From CAYVBE01 sp964572825 (lineage in GTDB: Bacteria > Planctomycetota > Brocadiia > SM23-32): a DNA stretch of 64,000 nt. This document shows, in pieces, positions 60,041 through 64,000 of this stretch (its first letter is position 1; each line of letters opens with the position of its first letter). The stretch spans positions 1 to 64,000 of the forward strand of contig CAZNGS010000017.1 in assembly GCA_964572825.1 (NCBI GenBank), written 5' to 3'. Below the pieces are notes generated by a model, which saw only the letters and a program-made list of their open reading frames with translations, searched no databases and was not told the DNA's origin. The position numbers and the translations under genes were made by a program.

Positions 60041-62632
60041 GAGCCCCAGGGCCTTCGTGAGTCGCTCCTCGATCTCGCGGCGGCGCTCCGGCGGAGTATC
60101 CGGGCAGTCGCGCAGGAGCACCAGCGTATCCCGCACCTGGTGCATGCCTTCCCGCAGCCCGCTGAACAGCACACGGGTGACCCGTTCGCGCAGGTTTTCG
60201 ACCTCTTCCCGGTGGGGATCGAGGGCGGGATTGGCGGCGATGCGCCCCGCGCTCTGCAGCAGCGCCAGCCGCCGCTCCTCGTCCTCCACAGCGGTCTGCT
60301 GCCACTCCTCCAGCATTTCCCTGCAGGTTTCCAGGGCCAGGTCCTCCACCTCCGGGTCGGGGCGTGCGCATATCTGGCCCAGGGCCCGGATGACACGCAG
60401 CTTGTTCAGGGATCGCCTCAGGGAGACCGCCAGGCGCTGTATCATCACCAGCGAGGTATCGGGGCAGCAGGCCGCGCCGCACATGGCACTGATAAGGGCG
60501 TCGATGGCGGCGGGGCCCCAGATGACGCGCACGCGCGAGACGCCCTCCCACAGCACCAGGAGCCGCTTGACGATCTCCCGCCGCATCTCCTGGGAGGCGT
60601 GTTTGCTGACGCAGATGCGCTCCAGGCCGTGCACGGCGGCGGGCACGGCACGGATGTCGAACTGGATCTCGCGCCCGAATTCATAGACCGTCCCCTCCTC
60701 GCTTTCCCGCCGATGTCCCAGGCCGCTGCGGGCCTGGTAGCGGACGATGCCGTCGAAGAGCTGGAACATCTGCTCCTGCTGCCGGGGGCCGGCGTTGGGC
60801 GCGCCGGCCATCACGGCCAGGGCCTCCAGCACGTCCATGCTGTAGGGCACCCGCCAGAGCCTGTCCCTCAACTGATCCATCACCCTCTCGAAGACCCCCC
60901 GGCCCCATCCGGTGTAGCCGCAGACGGCGGCCAGGGGCATCGTAAAGGCCCCTTTCTCCAGATGCTCGCGCCCCAGCAGCTCCGAACAGGTTTCGTAGAT
61001 GCGCTCTGCCAAACCGGACTCCACGCGCCAGGGCCGATTCTCGATGACCTGACCCAGCACGAGCGCCGCCCTCTCGGCCGCTTCGCCGGGGTAATTGCGC
61101 CGCATGAACTCGTAGACAGGCTCCAGAACGTCCGGACCGATCTGCCGGAGGGTGTTCTGGACAGCGTCCAGGGCATCGGGCAGACTGAGCTCCCCGATGA
61201 GGGCCAGCAGTTCGCGGGCCAGCTCTGTGCGCAGTTCCGCAGGCACCCGCCGGTCGGTCAGCATGGCCGTCTGCACCACGTTGCGGCGCGTGGTCTTGTC
61301 GGCCAGTTTCAGCAGGTCGAGCAGCATGCTCACGGCATTCTCGACCGTTTCGTCCGAGACGTCGCTCTCCGTGCACACCACGTCCAGGACCCGGATCAAC
61401 TCAGATTTTTCCACCTCGGAGGCAGCCGCGATGCGTCCGAGCACCTCCCGGGCGGCCGGCTCGCCGATGCGCAGCAGGGCGTAGCGGAGCCGGGCCTTCT
61501 CGGCCTCCGGCACGTCGGGGTTCAGTATCTCGTCCACGGCCTTCTGGGCCAGCTCCTCGGTGCGCCGGCCGTCGGAGGAAGCCGCCTCGCAAAGGCTCAG
61601 CAGCAGGCTGCGGACCCGGGGGCTGTCGGCGCGCTGCATCTCCGCCCACAACAGGTCCACCACCAGCTGCGGCGCCGCCTCCGCGCAGGCACTGAAGGCG
61701 TCCTCCACCTCAGCGCGAACCGCGTCGAAGTCCCGCGTCAGGTGCCGGAGCGCGCACTGGACGAAGCGTTCCATCTTCTGGTAGTTGGTCACCAGCAGGG
61801 AGGCGGAGCTTTCCACCAGCTGCAGAATCTCCCGCGTGATGACGTCCTCACGGTTCTGATCCAGCACTTCCAGCAGCACGGCCAGGCTTAGCGCGGCTTC
61901 CCCCTCCTGGGCCTCGTGCAGCAGTTTGCCCAGTCGCCGGATGGCGTATACGGCGTCCTCGGTTTCCTGGCTGAACAGGTCCCGCACGGCCTCGGCCATG
62001 TCGGCGCGGAAGCCGATCTGCTCCAGGGAGCGAATGGATTCCCGGCGGACCTTCAGCTCCGCCTCGCGATCGGTCAGCACGTTGACGAAGATGCGCGCCT
62101 TCAGGGAGCCTTCCATAGGGGCGAAGACCAGCTTGCGCAGAGCTTCGACCCGCTCGTCCGGATTCTGGCTGGTCAGGGCGGCCAGTTTCAGTTGCGCCAC
62201 CTCCTCCGGGGAGAACAGGTCGTGAGTCTCGGTGGCGCTTATCTCGCGGGGCGCCGCCCTTACCAGGCCCAGCCCCTCGGCCTCGGGGGCTGCGTGGCTC
62301 TCGCGGGCGTTCTCGGCCAGCAGGTCGTCCTCCAGGGCGATGGTCCGCCAACCCTCCGGGCCGCAGACGAGCCGCAGCAGGTCCGCCTCCTCCCAGTCCA
62401 GCTCGCGGGCGCGCTCCTGCAGGTCATCCTGTTCGATGGTTTCGGCACTCTCCAGCAGCCGGCGGTCCAGCAGCAGTTTCTCGACGGCCTCCTTCGAGCC
62501 GGCCTCGTCCAGGAGGGTGGGCGTCAGGTCCACCTGCCTGGACAGCAGCGCAACGACCCGCGTGGCCAGCCGTCGGCCGATGCCGTAGCGGGCCATAAGG
62601 GCTTCGGGATCGCTCTCTCGTTCGGTGCGCAT
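60023..62632 (-). CDS. Large HEAT/ARM-repeat protein
   Basis: 869 residues, almost all alpha-helical, with repeated HEAT-like pairs (RVEALRKLVFAPMEGSLKARIFVNVL, AEVEDAFSACAEAAPQLVVDLL, KLRVIRALGQICARPDPEVEDLALE). There is no signal sequence or enzyme motif, so it is likely a cytoplasmic scaffold. The first 70 residues could hold a helix-hairpin-helix-like turn (RYGIGRRLATRVVALL). The C-terminal VVRDT and stop lie within the right terminal repeat of the MITE-like element. Only a weak ribosome site precedes the ATG. Confidence 0.78.
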   Translation of the reverse strand: MRTERESDPEALMARYGIGRRLATRVVALLSRQVDLTPTLLDEAGSKEAVEKLLLDRRLLESAETIEQDDLQERARELDWEEADLLRLVCGPEGWRTIALEDDLLAENARESHAAPEAEGLGLVRAAPREISATETHDLFSPEEVAQLKLAALTSQNPDERVEALRKLVFAPMEGSLKARIFVNVLTDREAELKVRRESIRSLEQIGFRADMAEAVRDLFSQETEDAVYAIRRLGKLLHEAQEGEAALSLAVLLEVLDQNREDVITREILQLVESSASLLVTNYQKMERFVQCALRHLTRDFDAVRAEVEDAFSACAEAAPQLVVDLLWAEMQRADSPRVRSLLLSLCEAASSDGRRTEELAQKAVDEILNPDVPEAEKARLRYALLRIGEPAAREVLGRIAAASEVEKSELIRVLDVVCTESDVSDETVENAVSMLLDLLKLADKTTRRNVVQTAMLTDRRVPAELRTELARELLALIGELSLPDALDAVQNTLRQIGPDVLEPVYEFMRRNYPGEAAERAALVLGQVIENRPWRVESGLAERIYETCSELLGREHLEKGAFTMPLAAVCGYTGWGRGVFERVMDQLRDRLWRVPYSMDVLEALAVMAGAPNAGPRQQEQMFQLFDGIVRYQARSGLGHRRESEEGTVYEFGREIQFDIRAVPAAVHGLERICVSKHASQEMRREIVKRLLVLWEGVSRVRVIWGPAAIDALISAMCGAACCPDTSLVMIQRLAVSLRRSLNKLRVIRALGQICARPDPEVEDLALETCREMLEEWQQTAVEDEERRLALLQSAGRIAANPALDPHREEVENLRERVTRVLFSGLREGMHQVRDTLVLLRDCPDTPPERRREIEERLTKALGLVVRDT

Positions 62633-62796
62633 GGGACGGGGCCGGGAAGTGAATGGAAAACCTGTGCACAGACTATGATAAGCCGCCCCGGCCGGGGTTT
62701 CAACGGCTTTGGCCGCCGGTTGCTGCCGGGCGGAACCGGCCGTTCGCCGTGCGTTGATTCGGACTTTTGAATGACCACGGGCAGGCGCGCAATCGC

Positions 62797-62825
62797 TTCA
62801 CGGCCGGTCGCGGGTGTGCTACACT
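62797..62825 (+). promoter_or_regulatory. Possible promoter of the edge SDR gene
   Basis: TTCACG (62797-62802) and TACACT (62820-62825) are 17 bases apart, 45 bases before the ATG at 62870. Confidence 0.4.
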
Positions 62826-62869
62826 GTTTGGGCGTCGCCTGCGCCCGAAGTCCACTCGAGGTGATCGCC

Positions 62870-64000
62870 ATGCAGCGCCGAGAGACCGATTCCCCCCGCT
62901 TCGACCGCAACGTATTCCCCTTCGAGCGCGTCAGCGTGACCGGCGGCACCGGAACCGTCGGCAGCCAGTGGGTCAAGGTCCTGCTGGCGCAGTTCCCGGA
63001 CGTCCGCCGGATCAACACCACCTGTCGCCCGGGGAGCCCCCGCGCCTACCGGCTGCCGGACGCCGAGCGCCTTAACGTGGTGCACGGCGACATCAATGAC
63101 CTGGACGTACTGAGCCGGGTGGTGGACGGGGGGCAGGTCGTCTATCACCTTGCCGCCTGGCTGGCCAACACGCCGCTGCCCTCGATGCTGCGGGTATACA
63201 TGACCAACAGCCTGGTCACGGGCCTCCTGAGCCGGCTGTGCGCGCGCCGGGGCAAACCGCTGGTGTTCACCTCCTCTCACAGCGTCTACTTCGCCGGGGA
63301 GTACCGGGGACACATCCGGGCGGACGATTACGAGTTCCGCATGGACTTCGTCGAATGGATCGACGCGGCGGGCGACGAATACGGCCGGCTCATCGATGCC
63401 GTCATCAACGGAGAGGTCAGCCTTGAAGGGGCTCCGGAAGCCGTTCAGGACATCCACGACGAGCTGCCTCCGCCGTTCGACCCGAAGATTTACGACAGCG
63501 ACAGCTACCACGTCTACTGCCTGACCAAGCTGCTGGCGGAGCGGTTCGTGCTCGACGACGGAGGCGTGGTCCTGCGGCTGAGCAACGTGTACGGGCCGGG
63601 CGACGAGTCCACCCAGGCCGTGGGGGAAGCGTGCCAGAGGCTGCTGGAGGCCGATCCGGGCGATCGGCTGGAGGTCCGGCAGCCGTTCAAGAAACTCGTC
63701 CCGGTCTATCTGGGCGATATCTTCAAGGCCTTTGTCCGCGCCGCCCGGCTCTCACTCCCGGAGGGTGAGGACCGCGTCTTCACCGTCACCTCGCAGGGAC
63801 GTTACATGCGGGAGGACGCGTTGCTGCGCAGCGTCGCCGCGTCCCTGAATCGCATCCGCGGCACCGAGCACGAGTACGACATCGAGGAGCTGCCGCCGGA
63901 GGAGGAAGCTGCGTTTACGTACGACCTCAGCAGAATGAACAGGTACCTGCTCGAGAAGGAAGAGATGACGCCTTTCGGCGACGGGGTCGAGGAGCAGCTC
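62870..64000 (+). CDS. NAD-dependent epimerase/dehydratase, cut by the window edge
   Basis: At least 377 residues; the frame is still open at base 64000. The extended SDR start is VSVTGGTGTVGSQW near residue 22 (the nucleotide loop). FTSSHSVYFAG and YHVYCLTKLLAERF hold the catalytic Ser, Tyr and Lys, and VVLRLSNVYGPG is the substrate-side strand. GAGGTGA precedes the ATG. The protein is longer than usual because of an insertion near residues 155-205. The substrate is likely a nucleotide sugar or sugar, not known. Confidence 0.85.
   Translation, partial: MQRRETDSPRFDRNVFPFERVSVTGGTGTVGSQWVKVLLAQFPDVRRINTTCRPGSPRAYRLPDAERLNVVHGDINDLDVLSRVVDGGQVVYHLAAWLANTPLPSMLRVYMTNSLVTGLLSRLCARRGKPLVFTSSHSVYFAGEYRGHIRADDYEFRMDFVEWIDAAGDEYGRLIDAVINGEVSLEGAPEAVQDIHDELPPPFDPKIYDSDSYHVYCLTKLLAERFVLDDGGVVLRLSNVYGPGDESTQAVGEACQRLLEADPGDRLEVRQPFKKLVPVYLGDIFKAFVRAARLSLPEGEDRVFTVTSQGRYMREDALLRSVAASLNRIRGTEHEYDIEELPPEEEAAFTYDLSRMNRYLLEKEEMTPFGDGVEEQL

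Noticed and set aside
1..64000. tRNA and rRNA genes
   Set aside because: I looked in the larger gaps for tRNA T-loop words and rRNA wording and found none that fold plausibly; a covariance search would be decisive.

Overview
The window is about 64 kb of GC-rich bacterial DNA with roughly 50 genes on both strands, short intergenic gaps and several overlapping operons. I see no rRNA, tRNA, CRISPR array or intact transposase. The gene mix fits an uncultured, probably anaerobic Planctomycetota-like bacterium. Evidence is a Ser/Thr kinase with planctomycete-style architecture, HEAT-repeat proteins, several Gfo/Idh/MocA and SDR sugar enzymes, a topoisomerase VI B subunit, an encapsulin, oxygen-sensitive activase domains, and an Etf-linked 2-hydroxyacid dehydrogenase. 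The phylum is an inference; no ribosomal marker is present.

Layout. 0-10 kb: polyprenyl synthase, a PurF-like protein that lacks the catalytic Cys, a ferritin/encapsulin nanocompartment, a DJ-1/PfpI protein, ParA with a small membrane protein, topoisomerase VI B, and a secreted acetyl-esterase-like hydrolase. 10-15 kb: sugar-acid genes (D-erythronate-dehydrogenase-like, VOC, transaldolase-like, Gfo/Idh) lying between two remnants of one protein family. 15-18 kb: a repeat-rich gap with a strong promoter and a possible RNA, then DnaJ-TPR, RsfS and an aldo/keto reductase. 18.5-22 kb: a convergent restriction-modification pair. 22-28 kb: a leuC / giant CoA-dehydratase activase / leuD operon. 28-37 kb: membrane proteases, a TetR regulator with a readable promoter and operator, a ferredoxin-containing aldo/keto reductase fused to a carbohydrate-binding-like domain, prepilin peptidase, and an ADP-ribosylglycohydrolase.

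37-48 kb: a glycosyltransferase fused to a kinase-like domain through hairpin repeats, then cutA, recA and acpS. Next come a second HTH-methyltransferase beside a probable restriction-gene remnant, and an etfB-etfA-2-hydroxyacid dehydrogenase operon of the electron-confurcating type. 48-64 kb: lipase and Ser/Thr kinase, a three-gene sugar operon (SDR, Gfo/Idh, TIM-barrel isomerase), a receiver-PP2C regulator, an NlpD-like lipoprotein, rpiB, two HEAT proteins, a DUF3108-like protein, a MITE-like element with 32-bp terminal inverted repeats, and an SDR gene cut by the window edge.

Common threads are carbohydrate and sugar-acid breakdown, low-potential or bifurcating redox chemistry, iron storage, and many short dispersed repeats that sit in gaps, at gene ends, and in one case inside a gene.
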